Below are positions 52,440 to 62,228 of a DNA stretch of 64,000 nucleotides, in pieces. The DNA is taken from the NCBI GenBank assembly GCA_037127315.1, contig JBBBDQ010001937.1, positions 343,501-407,500 of the forward strand. Direction: 5' to 3'. The position numbers were made by a program, and so were the translations under genes. Source of the stretch: Ascarosepion bandense. Taxonomy: Eukaryota; Mollusca; Cephalopoda; Sepiida; Sepiidae. Numbering within the stretch: the stretch's first letter is position 1; every line of letters starts with the position of its first letter. Under the pieces are notes generated by a model that worked only from the letters and a program-made list of their open reading frames with translations, was not told the origin of the DNA and did not search any database.

Positions 52440-52780
52440 GTACCCTTTGCATTATTTGCCCATCCTCTAATATTGTATTTTGACTTGAATTTCAGGTGAA
52501 AATACAGACAGAATTTCTCCAACATTTGGATAATTTTTATTATGTTGATTTTAAGCTTTCGGCTCACATGAGCCATCTTCAGAGAGGTTACAAGGACGTT
52601 AACATATGAACATCCACAATCAAAGACAACTTTATCTTGTTCTGACATTAAACTTTGCTAAGCAACGATAACAGTTACCAAATAGCAAACGCAGTGTGAC
52701 GTCATAGAACCACATTACAAATTTACGAACTGCGTTTGCTATTTAACAGTATATGTTTAGAAATCATCTGCTGCTTCGAT
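52440..52780 (-). mobile_element. Foldback family copy with intact core
   Basis: The minus strand carries CTGAAGA (52576-52582), stem GGCTCA/TGAGCC and GAAAGC. The copy starts in the GTATTTTGACTTGAATTTCA block and ends with the terminal GTTTAGAAATCATCTGCTGC and CGATACACTA. GCAAATAGT/ACGCAGT...-type inverted sequences near 52690-52745 fold back. Confidence 0.75.
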
Positions 52781-52904
52781 ACACTATATATATATATATA
52801 TATGTATATATATTGTTATAGAACTCGTAGATTTTTTAACCTGCTGTTCATGCATTTACTTTTATAAAGAGTGCTCGATACAACGTAGAGCATTATATTG
52901 TAAT

Positions 52905-53098
52905 GGTTGTTACAATGGTTTATAAATTCATAGTATCACTACACAAACATTTTCGCGTTTCGAAGCTGCTACGTGCGCTTCTCATCGGGAGATAAGTTTT
53001 TTTTCAACTTATCACCCGATGAGAAGCGCACGTAGCAGCTTCGAAACGCGAAAATGTTTGTGTAGTGATACTATGAATTTATAAACCATTGTAACAAA
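52905..53098. repeat. Near-perfect palindrome, arms about 80 bp, with a ribozyme-like core in each arm
   Basis: TTACAATGGTTTATAAATTC, CATAGTATCACTACACAAAC and GCGTTTCGAAGCTGC on the left are mirrored exactly on the right. The plus-strand core lies in the right arm: CCGATGA (53016-53022), stem GAAGC/GCTTC (53023-53042), GAAACGCG. The left arm carries the same on the minus strand. It is homologous to 17850-17945. Confidence 0.85.
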
Positions 53099-53111
53099 TA
53101 TATATATATAT

Positions 53112-53432
53112 AGTAAATAACTAACTTTAGACGCCAATGAACCTACCAAGGTTTCACCAAAATGGATTTTCAGGGAAAGTTGGAGCCAACTTTCCCTGAA
53201 GATCCAATTTGGTGAAACCTTGGTAGGCTCATTGGCGCTCTAGGTTAGTTATTTACTTAGTTTGCTCTACTTGCGTTTTGAGGGCTTTTTGTTTTAGGTT
53301 ACTCGGCTCGGCTTTTTTTCATTGGCCTACGTACTTTGACTGATGTTCAAGGGCTTAGCTTATTCTTTTTTATCACCATTTTTCCTTCCGGGTATGTGCT
53401 CGAAGGGTTTTTCGAAACGAGTATAACGACAA
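53112..53432 (+). mobile_element. Ribozyme-like repeat family II, copy 3, with palindromic head
   Basis: The head forms an inverted repeat (about 53115-53178 against 53183-53262: AGTAAATAACTAAC, CAATGA(A/G)CCTACCAAGG). The body continues GTTTGCTCTACTTGCG to GAAACGAGTATAAC. Confidence 0.78.
53185..53236 (+). ncRNA. Hammerhead-like motif, helix I and II intact
   Basis: Helix I can form between GCCAA (53185-53189) and TTGGC (53232-53236). CTGAAGA lies at 53196-53202, helix II is CCA/TGG, GAA at 53214-53216, helix III ACC(T) with AGG, but position 16.1 is C instead of T, which should weaken it. Confidence 0.45.
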
Positions 53433-53434
<2 letters not shown>

Positions 53435-53506
<72 letters not shown>

Positions 53507-53590
53507 TCTATTTCTGTACTTGCTATTATTAAATGAATTTACCAGCGCACCTCTTCATTTAATAACAGCAAATGCAGAAATAGAACATCC
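53435..53590. repeat. (TA)n array followed by a 34-bp inverted repeat
   Basis: (TA)n covers 53437-53492. GTTCTATTTCTGTACTTGCT and ATTATTAAATGAA (53506-53539) are mirrored at 53554-53588 with a 14-bp loop. Confidence 0.85.
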
Positions 53591-53599
53591 CTATCGAGA

Positions 53600-53931
53600 T
53601 AGCATTGGTAGATTAGCAACTAGATCCCACCCTTTTACAGTGAAACCGATAAAATGCAATCGCAACTTCTACTCCAACAGTTTCTTTTCTCGCACTTCCC
53701 GACTGTGGAATTCCCTTCCACATGACTGCTTCCCCGACGGCTACATTCTCTAGGAGTTTAAATGTAAGGTCCATAGACACCTCCTAACAAACTAACTTCC
53801 ATTCTTTCAAACAATCTTTGACATTTCCTATATCTAACCACTCTTCCTATTTATCTTCCCCTATGTAGCCCCAAGCGCAATAGTGACAGTGGAATGCCTT
53901 GCTTGGGGTGAAATGATTAAAAAAAAACCTA
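53600..53931 (+). pseudogene. LINE-J 3' end
   Basis: It carries the C-terminal coding segment (Arg-Leu-Ala-Thr-Arg-Ser-His-Pro-Phe-Thr-Val-Lys) with a premature stop near 53752, the 3' UTR and an A-rich tail that abuts the Penelope-like fragment. Confidence 0.8.
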
Positions 53932-54141
53932 AAGGAAACAAAAAAAGAAACACCCACAATAAAATGGAAAATCCTAAAAGAAGCTAAAACATGTAAGTCC
54001 TTAAATGAACCATGTTCATTATGCTTATATGAAAAACTATTTTTTATTAGATTCCTCAAAAATAAAAATTTATTAAATAAACGTAACGAAATTAATGTCA
54101 TATGTAGACACTGTAAATTATTCACATTAGAAAATGGATAA
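53932..54141 (+). pseudogene. Penelope-like element, C-terminus (end of GIY-YIG region)
   Basis: One frame reads Arg-Thr-Pro-Thr-Ile-Lys-Trp-Lys-Ile-Leu-Lys, then Cys-Ser-Leu-Cys-Leu-Tyr-Glu-Lys-Leu, Leu-Leu-Asn-Lys-Arg-Asn-Glu-Ile and Cys-Arg-His, ending at TAA 54139-54141. This order (Ile-Lys-Trp, Cys-x2-Cys, Leu-Asn-Lys-Arg, Cys-Arg-His) is how proteins of Penelope-like elements end, after the GIY-YIG endonuclease. The RT and the GIY-YIG catalytic part are absent. The fragment is cut by the LINE-J insertion on its left. Confidence 0.7.
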
Positions 54142-54599
54142 AACCTAAATTAAATAACATGCTCACCGACGAATTAGGTAAAAATAAAAATGAAATAATA
54201 AACCCAATGATAGAATAATTGTTCCCTTTTTTTTTAATAATTCCCCCTTTTGTATCAGGGTAATAAACTTTACAGCAAATTGATAGATGAGGAAAAAAAA
54301 TAGCAGTTCGAGGTTTCGTTTTGGAAAAAATCTTTTCTTTAACAAATAGAATAAAGGGAACGGGCTTGGTACTACCAAGAAGAGATATCATATCAAATGT
54401 AATGAAACTGAAGGGAAAATGATAAGATCAGATAAATGCAAAGGAAAGCAGACAAGAGTGGAATAGGGTCAAGGAAAAATAAAAAAAGAGGAGAAAAAAT
54501 GTTGGTTAGTACAGAAATTCTTCGGGGTCAAACCCCTAAGTGAATCGGCATTCTGATTGGCCAAACACACACGCACAAAAAAAAAAAAACACACCCACA
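54142..54599. other. AT-rich, perhaps Penelope 3' flank
   Basis: The stretch follows the Penelope-like stop codon. No further motif is recognised. Confidence 0.35.
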
Positions 54600-54790
54600 T
54601 ACATTCACAGTAAGCCGAAAGTATTTGTCATTTAAATGTAAATCGTCTGCACAACCACACCAACATTGCCTGATGATGAAAATTAATCTCGAAACATAGA
54701 AATTTCAATGTCGCAATGTAAAATTGACATAACCATATAATTATATTATATTATATTAAGCTCTATAATACTCATTATATTGAGCACTGT
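54600..54790 (+). repeat. Dispersed repeat with CTGATGA...GAAACA
   Basis: This is the plus-strand partner of 15597-15700. AACATTGCCTGATGATG at 54663-54679 is followed by TCGAAACATAGAAATTTC. Confidence 0.6.
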
Positions 54791-54853
54791 TCATAATAAA
54801 TAAATGTCAGAGCACTCAAAATATAAAAAAAAACCTTGAGTCCTCTTAACTTG

Positions 54854-54855
<2 letters not shown>

Positions 54856-54912
<57 letters not shown>
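54856..54912. repeat. (TA)n microsatellite
   Basis: About 28 TA units directly before the next ribozyme-like repeat. Confidence 0.95.
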
Positions 54913-54915
<3 letters not shown>

Positions 54916-55165
54916 TTTTCCCTGAAGAACCGTAAGGTGAAACCTAGGTAGGTCTATTGGCTCGTGCTTAGACTTTGTCTTTGTTGCTCTACTTTCGTAT
55001 TGAGCGCTTCAGTGTTAGTGTTTTTGTTTTGTGTTTTTTTTTTCCTTTCTTACGAGTACTTGACTTTTTGTTTATGTACTTTGTTTGTTTCTTTTTATGT
55101 CTCCTTCTTTTCCTTCCGAGTTCGTCCTTAGTGGGTTGTTCAAGACGATTTAAATTATAGCTTAA
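54913..55165 (+). mobile_element. Ribozyme-like repeat family II, copy 4
   Basis: It has the motif at 54922-54954, then CTATTGGCTCGTGCTTAG, GCTCTACTTTCGTATTGAGC and GTGGGTTGTTCAAGACGATT. The 5' strand of helix I has been replaced by (TA)n. Confidence 0.78.
54922..54954 (+). ncRNA. Best hammerhead-like core: helices II and III, GUC
   Basis: CTGAAGA (54922-54928) is followed by helix II ACC/GGT closed by GTAA (54929-54938), GAA (54939-54941), helix III ACCT/AGGT closed by AGGT (54942-54953) and C17 at 54954, forming GUC. All conserved core positions are met, with A at position 7, where variation is tolerated. Helix I lacks its 5' strand here, so this copy alone may not cleave. Confidence 0.6.
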
Positions 55166-55220
55166 TTTGTAATAGTTTTGGTAGAGTTAGTTCTGTTGCT
55201 ATTAGTTCTGTTACTATTAG

Positions 55221-55570
55221 TGTAATATAACAATCTGGCCCCACCCGAGGAAGGCTGATGCAAGCGAGGGTGTTTCCGGTCGTTGAAAGGAACGGATGTC
55301 GTTTGACCTTATTTCTGGCAGCAGCGAAAATAACTACAGAGGCAAACAGAACAGGTGTCTCTGAGAATTACGTGGGCGTGCGTGGGCGAGGCAAAACCGG
55401 AAGAAAAAGTCCCGGTTCTGGAAAATTATAAAAAGACCTCAGCACACGGATTCACCAGTAGAGGAGCAACAGAGATCGGCCGGTGAAGAGAGACACAACA
55501 GATAAGACTACACTCCCGTCAACCCATTAGAAGCGCGCTCTCTCAATTCTCTGTTCCCTATTCTACACGG
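55221..55570 (+). mobile_element. 5' LTR of env-like LTR element
   Basis: It begins TGTAATATAACAATCTGG and is 350 bp (347 bp if it ends at TACA, as TG...CA termini suggest). GAAAATTATAAAAAGACC is a TATA region. It has seven differences from the 3' LTR by eye (about 98% identity). Confidence 0.88.
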
Positions 55571-56585
55571 CGACGATTGAAATTCATAATTGGTGCCTAG
55601 TGACTTGCTGTTTTGAGACAACAAAACAGTTAGATGCGAGCTGATTGCCACGGCGACGATTGAAATTCAACGGACTTAAAACTACAAGATAGAAAGAAAA
55701 AAGAAGACGAAAATAGAAGCAGCCGCACGACTATAGACATCAGCCAAGGTAGGTGACTCTTTGATTTGATAGTGTGTTTGTTCTGCTCTTGTTTATAATA
55801 AGTCTAGTTAGAAAAAAAAAATGGAACAGCATACTTTTGCCGATCTGACCCTAGAATTGAGAAATGTGGATTGTTCGGTGTCGAACACATTAAGGGTAGA
55901 ACGGAGGGGGTGCAGGACTACATGCAGAGAGTAGTACGCCTAGCGCAGAGCGCATAGGTTGGGGTTGACGGGAGGAATAAAGTTGAGATATTTACCTATC
56001 TGTAAGTATAAAACATCTGAGTTAATGATTTATTTTTTTGTTAATATTTTACCATATATGTGAAGTGAGTTTACTGGTATGTTGCTTAATTAATCTTACT
56101 TTTATTGAGTAAGTGAAATGTAAAATCATGTAAAGGAAGTTTCTTCTACTCTTTAAAGTGGATAATTGGATTAACTTGTTGATAACAATGTTTTCTTTGG
56201 TTTGTGCAGTGTTAGGGTTTTCTTTTTTTGGATTTCTTTTCAATGACTGTACACTACAAAATGATTTACATTTCTATGTTTGTGAATTATGCTTTTGTGC
56301 AGGTTCCCATCAATTCAACATCCTCTGTGAATTTTCATTTATGTGACTTGGGAAATATCTTTTGAAGATAAATTAATTTCTGAAAACTTTATATTGACAC
56401 GGATAGACCTGCAGATTCCACAGTTGATCGGAACAAAAAGAAAGAACAACTGAAAAGTCTTGTAGACTTATTGGCTGATATGCTATAGGATTGGGAAAGA
56501 AGCAGTGGGAGGATTAACGATAGTTTAAGTGAAATAGTTAGGAAGATACAAACGTGGAAAATTATTAATAGTATCTAAAGCATAA
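55571..56585 (+). pseudogene. Decayed leader and internal region of LTR element
   Basis: CACGGCGACGATTGAAATTC occurs at 55566 and again at about 55650. A candidate start AAAAATGGAACAGCATAC at 55816 opens a frame that stops after about 37 codons. CCAAGGTAGGTGAC (about 55745) resembles a splice donor and TTTTGTGCAGGTT (about 56292) an acceptor. Near 56400-56580 a coiled-coil-like Lys/Glu/Leu-rich stretch is interrupted by stops. No RT, RNase H or integrase is present, so the gag and pol bodies are deleted. Confidence 0.5.
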
Positions 56586-57071
56586 AGTAAATTATACGTC
56601 TCTGGTTCAGTGGTTTGGTCCCCAATTACGCAGAAATTTCCCAATTTTTCAGTGGACACCATGCCGGTAGAATTGCGCGATATGGAGGAGATTCCTATCC
56701 GCAAACTAGTAAATACCTTGGAACAGATAGATATGGAAAAATTTAGTGAAGGATATGAAGAACTCCCGAAGAAGTTGACGATAGGAGTCATTGCTGGCAT
56801 AGTCGGCTTTATGATAATCCTTGGAATAATAGCTAGGAAGCGGATTTTTAAGTGTGAAAGAAGCAACAGTGCTTCGGGAAAGGAAAGGGAGTTATCCGTT
56901 GTGAATAGTACTCCGGGGTCAACGGGTGTTCAACACTCAAATGTCTCTGCGTTAAACGGGGAGATGTCAACAAATCAGATATGCTTGGATTCGAATCCAG
57001 AGGAAGTAGTTCAAGGAATAGAAAACATTGTACAAACTAAGGAACTACGAGTCACGGGTCCATTTTTTTAG
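56586..57071 (+). CDS. Transmembrane (env-like) ORF
   Basis: The frame is open from 56586; the first ATG is at 56661. After about 55-65 residues of acidic ectodomain-like sequence comes a hydrophobic helix (Leu-Thr-Ile-Gly-Val-Ile-Ala-Gly-Ile-Val-Gly-Phe-Met-Ile), then Arg-Lys-Arg and a 70-residue Ser/Glu-rich tail. One membrane segment followed by a basic stop-transfer signal fits the C-terminus of an envelope-like protein, and its place before the 3' LTR is where env lies. No fusion peptide or furin site is visible in what remains. It is a 3' fragment, so no function is claimed. Confidence 0.5.
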   Translation, partial: SKLYVSGSVVWSPITQKFPNFSVDTMPVELRDMEEIPIRKLVNTLEQIDMEKFSEGYEELPKKLTIGVIAGIVGFMIILGIIARKRIFKCERSNSASGKERELSVVNSTPGSTGVQHSNVSALNGEMSTNQICLDSNPEEVVQGIENIVQTKELRVTGPFF

Positions 57072-57713
57072 ACTAAATTAATATATATGAAACCTCTAAT
57101 CCTCCACAAGTAAATTGCATGCGGATTAACGTTGGAATCAGGGTAATTTTCTTCATTTTCTATTGAACATTTCTCGGTCAGACTATGAATGATATGTACT
57201 GCAGATAATGGCCATTTTTCTGTGTTCAAACATAGTATGTTTGAAATTAAATTAAATTAAATGAAGTTACATGTGTAACAATAAACTCGAGCAGAAACAC
57301 GCATGGTGTTGGTCAAAGGTCATTTACTCGATGTCAGTTTAGAAACTGGGGCGCGGTTACCGCCTATAATCATGTGGTCGTGCATCGAGGCGTCTACGCT
57401 TATGGACAGAGTCGAGAAAGAAAATGAACATTTTTAAGAACTTTGCCCAATTCTGTGAAAATGGATATTAAAAAAAAAAAAAAAAAAGAACAATGAAACA
57501 TCGAGCTGGTAGAACAATATTCACGATGGACACGAACATTGTTGGGTTACCGATGTAGGCTCCCCTATATATTTTTTTGTTGTTTTTTTTGTTTCGGCAT
57601 GCACATGTTTTGTTGTTTTGGCGTGCACATGTTTTATACAATTGTCGGGCTTGTGTGGCATGGGGAGGAGTGTGAGGGTGTTGCGCTTAAAATGTTCTTA
57701 GGTGAACATTTTG
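57072..57713. other. Non-coding part of LTR element before the 3' LTR
   Basis: No coding frame is convincing. A duplicated CATGTTTTGTTGTTT/GCACATGTTTT phrase lies at 57602-57632. Confidence 0.45.
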
Positions 57714-57733
57714 GAAAATGGGAGGGCGAGGAA
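57714..57733 (+). promoter_or_regulatory. Polypurine tract
   Basis: AAAATGGGAGGGCGAGGAA lies immediately before the 3' LTR. Confidence 0.65.
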
Positions 57734-58083
57734 TGTAATATAACAATCTGGCCCCACCCGAGGAAGGCTGATGCAAGCGAGGGTGTTTCCGGTCGTTGAA
57801 AGGAACGGATGTCGTTTGACCTTATTTCCGGCAGCAGCGGAAATAACTACAGAGGCAAACAGAACAGGTGTCTCTGAGAATTACGTGGGCGTGCGTGGGC
57901 GAGGTAAAACCGGAAGAAATAGTCCCGGTTCTGGAAGATTATAAAAAGACCTCGGCACACGGATTCACCAGTAGAGGAGCAACAGAGATCGGCCGGTGAA
58001 AAGAGACACAACAGATAAGACTACACTCCCGTCAACCCATTAGAAGCGCGCTCTCTCAATTCTCTGTTCCCTATTCTACACGG
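57734..58083 (+). mobile_element. 3' LTR of env-like LTR element
   Basis: It matches 55221-55570. The flanks ATTAG (before the 5' LTR) and CGGTT or TTTAT (after the 3' LTR) do not match, so no target duplication is visible. Confidence 0.88.
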
Positions 58084-58197
58084 TTTATCGTCATTAATAA
58101 AAATATAACTTCATATTTTTATATATATGCGTGTTTGTTGTTTGTCGATATATAACATTAGTATTGTTATTACTATAGTTAATAATATTATATATAT

Positions 58198-58464
58198 GTG
58201 TGTCCGTTACCTACAGACTCCGAAACGGATGAAGCGATTTTCTTAAAATTTTACACAGTTGTACAATAAGCATCTGCAAGTGTTCTTAGCTAGGTTTTCT
58301 GTCGAGGTACCCCCGATAAAAATCGAAAATCGATAATCGGAAAAATCGGGTTATAGTAGGAGAGCTCCGATTTTAATCAAATTTGATGCACACATAGACA
58401 AAGACATAAGAAACGATATTCAGAAGTTTTAAGGTTGCAGTTCTTCCAATATTGCAGAAAGTCG

Positions 58465-58516
<52 letters not shown>

Positions 58517-58900
58517 GCAAGATGTTTGTGTGTGTATCTGTTCATCTGCCTGTATGTCTGTATTTTTTTCATCTCTTTTATTTTAGTTTTCGCTTCGGGT
58601 TTGGCTGGAAGTACGTATAATTGTAGTTCTTAGTCTCAGCCATGATACCATTTACTCAGAGGACTTATTTAACCTTCTAAATTCAGTTTACGACGAAAAA
58701 ACTTATTTGATATCGATACCAGGAAATCAAAATTTGACTTACATCCCTTCATTTTCCTTTCAGTCTACAGTTTCTCTTTAACTGGAAACAACTATTGCTT
58801 TTTAGTCTTTCGTGCTAACGTCGAAAGAGTCTGAGCTACAGGACCAAGCATTAGTTTTAAAGCTTTCATTCACCTGAGCAACGCCGGGCTATGCTGCTAG
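58198..58900 (-). mobile_element. Repeat T, second copy
   Basis: It is the reverse complement of 6686-7205 in order: CCGTTACCTACAGACTCCGA to GAGCAACGCCGGGCTATG. A (TA)n tract at 58469-58512 sits at the same internal place as in the first copy. Confidence 0.65.
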
Positions 58901-58919
58901 TATATATATATATATTTTG

Positions 58920-59161
58920 AAAAACAGTAGCCACTCTAGCCTGTACGCATCGCTCATTCAGTAAAAATGAATTGGAGCACTCTAGCTATTTGGCGCGTAA
59001 TATGATATGCGCTAAAAAGACTGCCTTCTTTCACCGAACGCCCCGTGACCCAGGAGTAGAGTGGCCGACTGACGCCAATTCGGTCGGGTTTCGAGCCTGG
59101 GTTATGTAGCAATCGGAGTCTAAACTTACTGATGAGCTGCGAAACAGCTCTGTCTACGGGT

Positions 59162-59165
<4 letters not shown>
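58920..59165 (+). mobile_element. SINE-A, full copy
   Basis: The 5' segment is TACGCATCGCTCATTCAGTA. The A box TGACCCAGGAGTAGAG lies at 59046-59061, the B box GGTTTCGAGCCT at 59088-59099, and the body reaches GTCTACGGGTGAC, followed by (TA)n at 59165-59205. It is about 85% similar to 6285-6520 by eye. Confidence 0.85.
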
Positions 59166-59206
<41 letters not shown>

Positions 59207-59349
59207 AAAATCTTATAAGTCAAAACATTATTTTATTGGATACTCGTATTTGAGTAGACGTTACATTTATTTATTCAACAATAAAATTATTTATTTTGTT
59301 CTACCGGTCTGACATGCGTTGGTGCATACGATAATGCACCAACGCATAC

Positions 59350-60005
59350 ATAAACAAAAGATGCACGCTAAGAAATTTGAAACTGGGGTAAGAAGTAGCT
59401 TCTAAATTTTAATGCTTCTAAAACGAAACTGCCATCTGTCAACCATCACTGGCAACTTCTTCTGTCCCCCATAAGCATGGACCAAGCGAGGTTCCCTGAA
59501 AACAATATATTACCCCTCTTCTGCCTTACTCTATTTCCGACCTCAAGTGGAATCATTACATTGAGTCAATAGCTAAATCCACTGCTCGGAAGGTTTGGTC
59601 ACTGTGTCAGGTCAGGATGTTTTTTCCGCCTGAATACATCTTAGACATATACAAAGCAGCCATCCGTCCGTGCATAAAATATTGCTCTCATATATGGTCA
59701 GGCGCCCCCGCTGTTCATCTCAGTGTTCTCGACCTGGCTTCAAAGGAGAATTTGTAATGTGATAGGTCCCGATTTGGCAGCCACTTCTCACTGGCGGGAT
59801 GTGGCTTCCCTCTGTCTATTCTACAAATTTTTTCATGGCTTCTGCTCCGACGAACTTAATTCATTGGTGTTCCCACCACAAGAATTTACTCGTGCAACCA
59901 GACTGGCTGCAAGGTCCCACCCATTTACAGTTAGCTCAACCAAATGCAGCCGACAAATCTACTCCAGCAGCTTCCTTTCTCGTCATAGTTCTTGCTATGA
60001 AAATG
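59350..60005 (+). pseudogene. LINE-J, RT end and C-terminal fragment, diverged
   Basis: It starts with the Ser-Lys-x-Lys-Leu segment after the RT active site (59420) and continues through Asp-Leu-Lys-Trp-Asn, Ala-Arg-Lys-Val-x-Ser-Leu-Cys, Ser-Gly-Ala-Pro-Ala and His-Pro-Phe-Thr-Val with several shifts. It ends near 59990, before the 3' UTR. Confidence 0.8.
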
Positions 60006-60224
60006 TGTTCTTTCAGGAATATATTGTTGTAGAAAACAATTCATGAAAGAAAAATGTAGATCTGAATATATTTTAAAAATGTTTGTATCAGTAAACAATA
60101 AAGAAAACATTTTAACTTACTCTTTAGCAAGTTAGACGGTGAGATGTATTGTCTAAGCTATGTTTGTCTTTTGCTTGAAGCGCTAATTTTAACGTGCTAT
60201 CAAATATTCTGCCCGAAGTCCATA

Positions 60225-60415
60225 GATATCTGATGATGACCAGAGGGTACTTAGTCATCATGACCAGAGGGTACTTGGTAAAATTCCAGCATGAAAGAAC
60301 AATAATTGATTTCACAGAATATTTCACAATTATCAACGAGATATTCGACATCAGCCAATTTATGGACACCTGATGATGACTAGAGGGTACTTGATCGAAA
60401 CGTTGTGTCTATTAT
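60225..60415 (+). repeat. Repeat with CTGATGATGAC...GAAACGTT motifs
   Basis: GACCAGAGGGTACTTG or close variants occur three times (60239, 60260, 60379). At 60370-60400 CTGATGA is followed by a degraded GACTA/TGATC stem and GAAACG. A minus-strand relative lies at 61755-61785. Confidence 0.6.
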
Positions 60416-60499
60416 AACGCCTACATCAACACCAATTATTATTTTGTGAACTTTTTTGCTATATTACTACTGCTTTTACTTATTATTGTAATAAGTAAT

Positions 60500-60602
60500 A
60501 AGTAAAAGAGGGAGAGAGGGGGGCAGAGAGGGAGAGAGGGAGGGAGAGAGAGAAGGAGAGAGGGAGGGAGAGAGGGGGGAGAGAGAAGGAGAGAGAGAAA
60601 GA
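60500..60602 (+). repeat. (GA)n/(GGGA)n purine tract
   Basis: About 100 bp with only G and A except for single bases. Ser/Pro/Leu frames on the minus strand derive from it. Confidence 0.95.
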
Positions 60603-60609
60603 GGTCGAA

Positions 60610-61725
60610 CCTTTTGCCACAAGCAGCATTCAAGTTTTCTTTTCAACACATGCCCAAAATGTGGCAAATTTTTGTTGCCGATGGCGGGTGTCTCTGGTGA
60701 GGACCCGGGTTCATGACTTGTTCCTCTTTCTATTTTGTGTACTCACTGAACTCTTTTTCTGTTCTCCTCTAGCCTGGTCGCGCAGTTAAGACAATGTTAT
60801 AACATGATAAAATGGATAAACAAAGAATTTTAATTCTATAAAGACAATACTTGTAAAACAGATTTATTCTATAATTAACGTGAACGAGAATTCAATCAAT
60901 GTAAAACTGAATCATTTGATTGGGCAAAATTTTTTCAAACGGTTAAACTTGGTTTATTTGTTCTTTATTAAATCGGAACAAATTTCCCTTTGATTTCGTC
61001 GGACGTATTCGCTGAAATAAGATCAAGGCAAACAGTTTTGAAACGGTAAAATTAGAGTAATTCTACCCGAAACAAAGCAATATTTCCAAAATGAACTCGG
61101 CTAAAAGAACTGATTCATATCCGCCCCGTCTTTTATTGACTTGATTGGAAGAGCAAATTTAGCCCAACGCCCTCGAAAAAAATAAAATAAATAAATAAAA
61201 AATAAAATAGAAAATAAGCGAAAAATGCCATTACGCGTGATAAAAATGGTCACAGAAAATTCCTATTATCATATTTTTTTTTTTTTGTACCGGCAAAATA
61301 AAAAATAGTCTGGCGTCGGGAATTCCACTTTTTCGAAAATAATGATAATTCAGTAATAAACCCCAATTAAAGAATATTAAAACTCAATCGAAAATGAATA
61401 TTTTCAGTTCATCTTAAATTTGATTAATTCACTTTTTATGTCGTTTTACTTGCTGTTTGAGCGATCGTATTGAGGTTACGTCAATTAAAATACTTTGAAT
61501 TTGATAGAAATCTATAAACAAAAGTGTGCGAACATGGTTAAATTTAGCAAAGGAATATTGAATGTTTGAAATAATTGTGAAAGGGAATCGTACATTAAAA
61601 GAGGCTGAATTAATATGGAGAGATCGGATTCACTGTTTTGTCTCAGCCCCAGTTATTGGTTTGCATTTGTTTCTGATATGAGTAAATTTCAATAATCTTG
61701 GAATTATTTCAAACTTTTGTTCTCA
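60610..61725. other. No feature recognised
   Basis: AT-rich with A-rich runs near 61180-61220. Confidence 0.5.
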
Positions 61726-61754
61726 TCTTGGTTGATATAGGTATTATAACAGAT

Positions 61755-61790
61755 ACAACGTTTCGACCAAGTCATCATCAGGTGCCCATA
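61755..61790 (-). ncRNA. Hammerhead-like core, minus strand
   Basis: CTGATGA (61775-61781 on the complement), stem GAC/GTC with loop TTG (61765-61773) and GAAACGT. The downstream GTTG can pair with CAAC about 20 nt away but the alignment is not clearly a helix III. Confidence 0.4.
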
Positions 61791-61799
61791 GATTAGCTG

Positions 61800-62177
61800 A
61801 TGTGGAAGATCTCGGTGATTTTTTGCGAAATACCCTGTGAAATTAATTATTATTCTTTCGACAAGTGTAATCACCATTAGACTCATCCAACTCATTCCCA
61901 ATCTCCTGCAATGTCCTCAGATTGACACGAAACATTGACATATTTCCTATTTAAACTTCCGGCGCGAATGTTAATCAGTCTAGCATGCCGTTTCCAAATT
62001 GTACAAATGGTGCCCAACTGACCCTACTATAGTTTAAGAGTGGCACAATCGAAAAAGAAGCAATGCGATTACACGAAATTAAAAATATAATAACAGTAAC
62101 AGTTTAACCATCGTATTTCCCTTTCTTTCTCTCTCTCCATCTATATACATATACATAAATATGATATATATGCCCCC

Positions 62178-62180
<3 letters not shown>
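61800..62180. other. No feature recognised
   Basis: Nothing could be assigned. Confidence 0.4.

Positions 62181-62221
<41 letters not shown>
62181..62221. repeat. (TA)n microsatellite
   Basis: About 20 TA units. Confidence 0.95.
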
Positions 62222-62223
<2 letters not shown>

Positions 62224-62228
62224 ATGTG

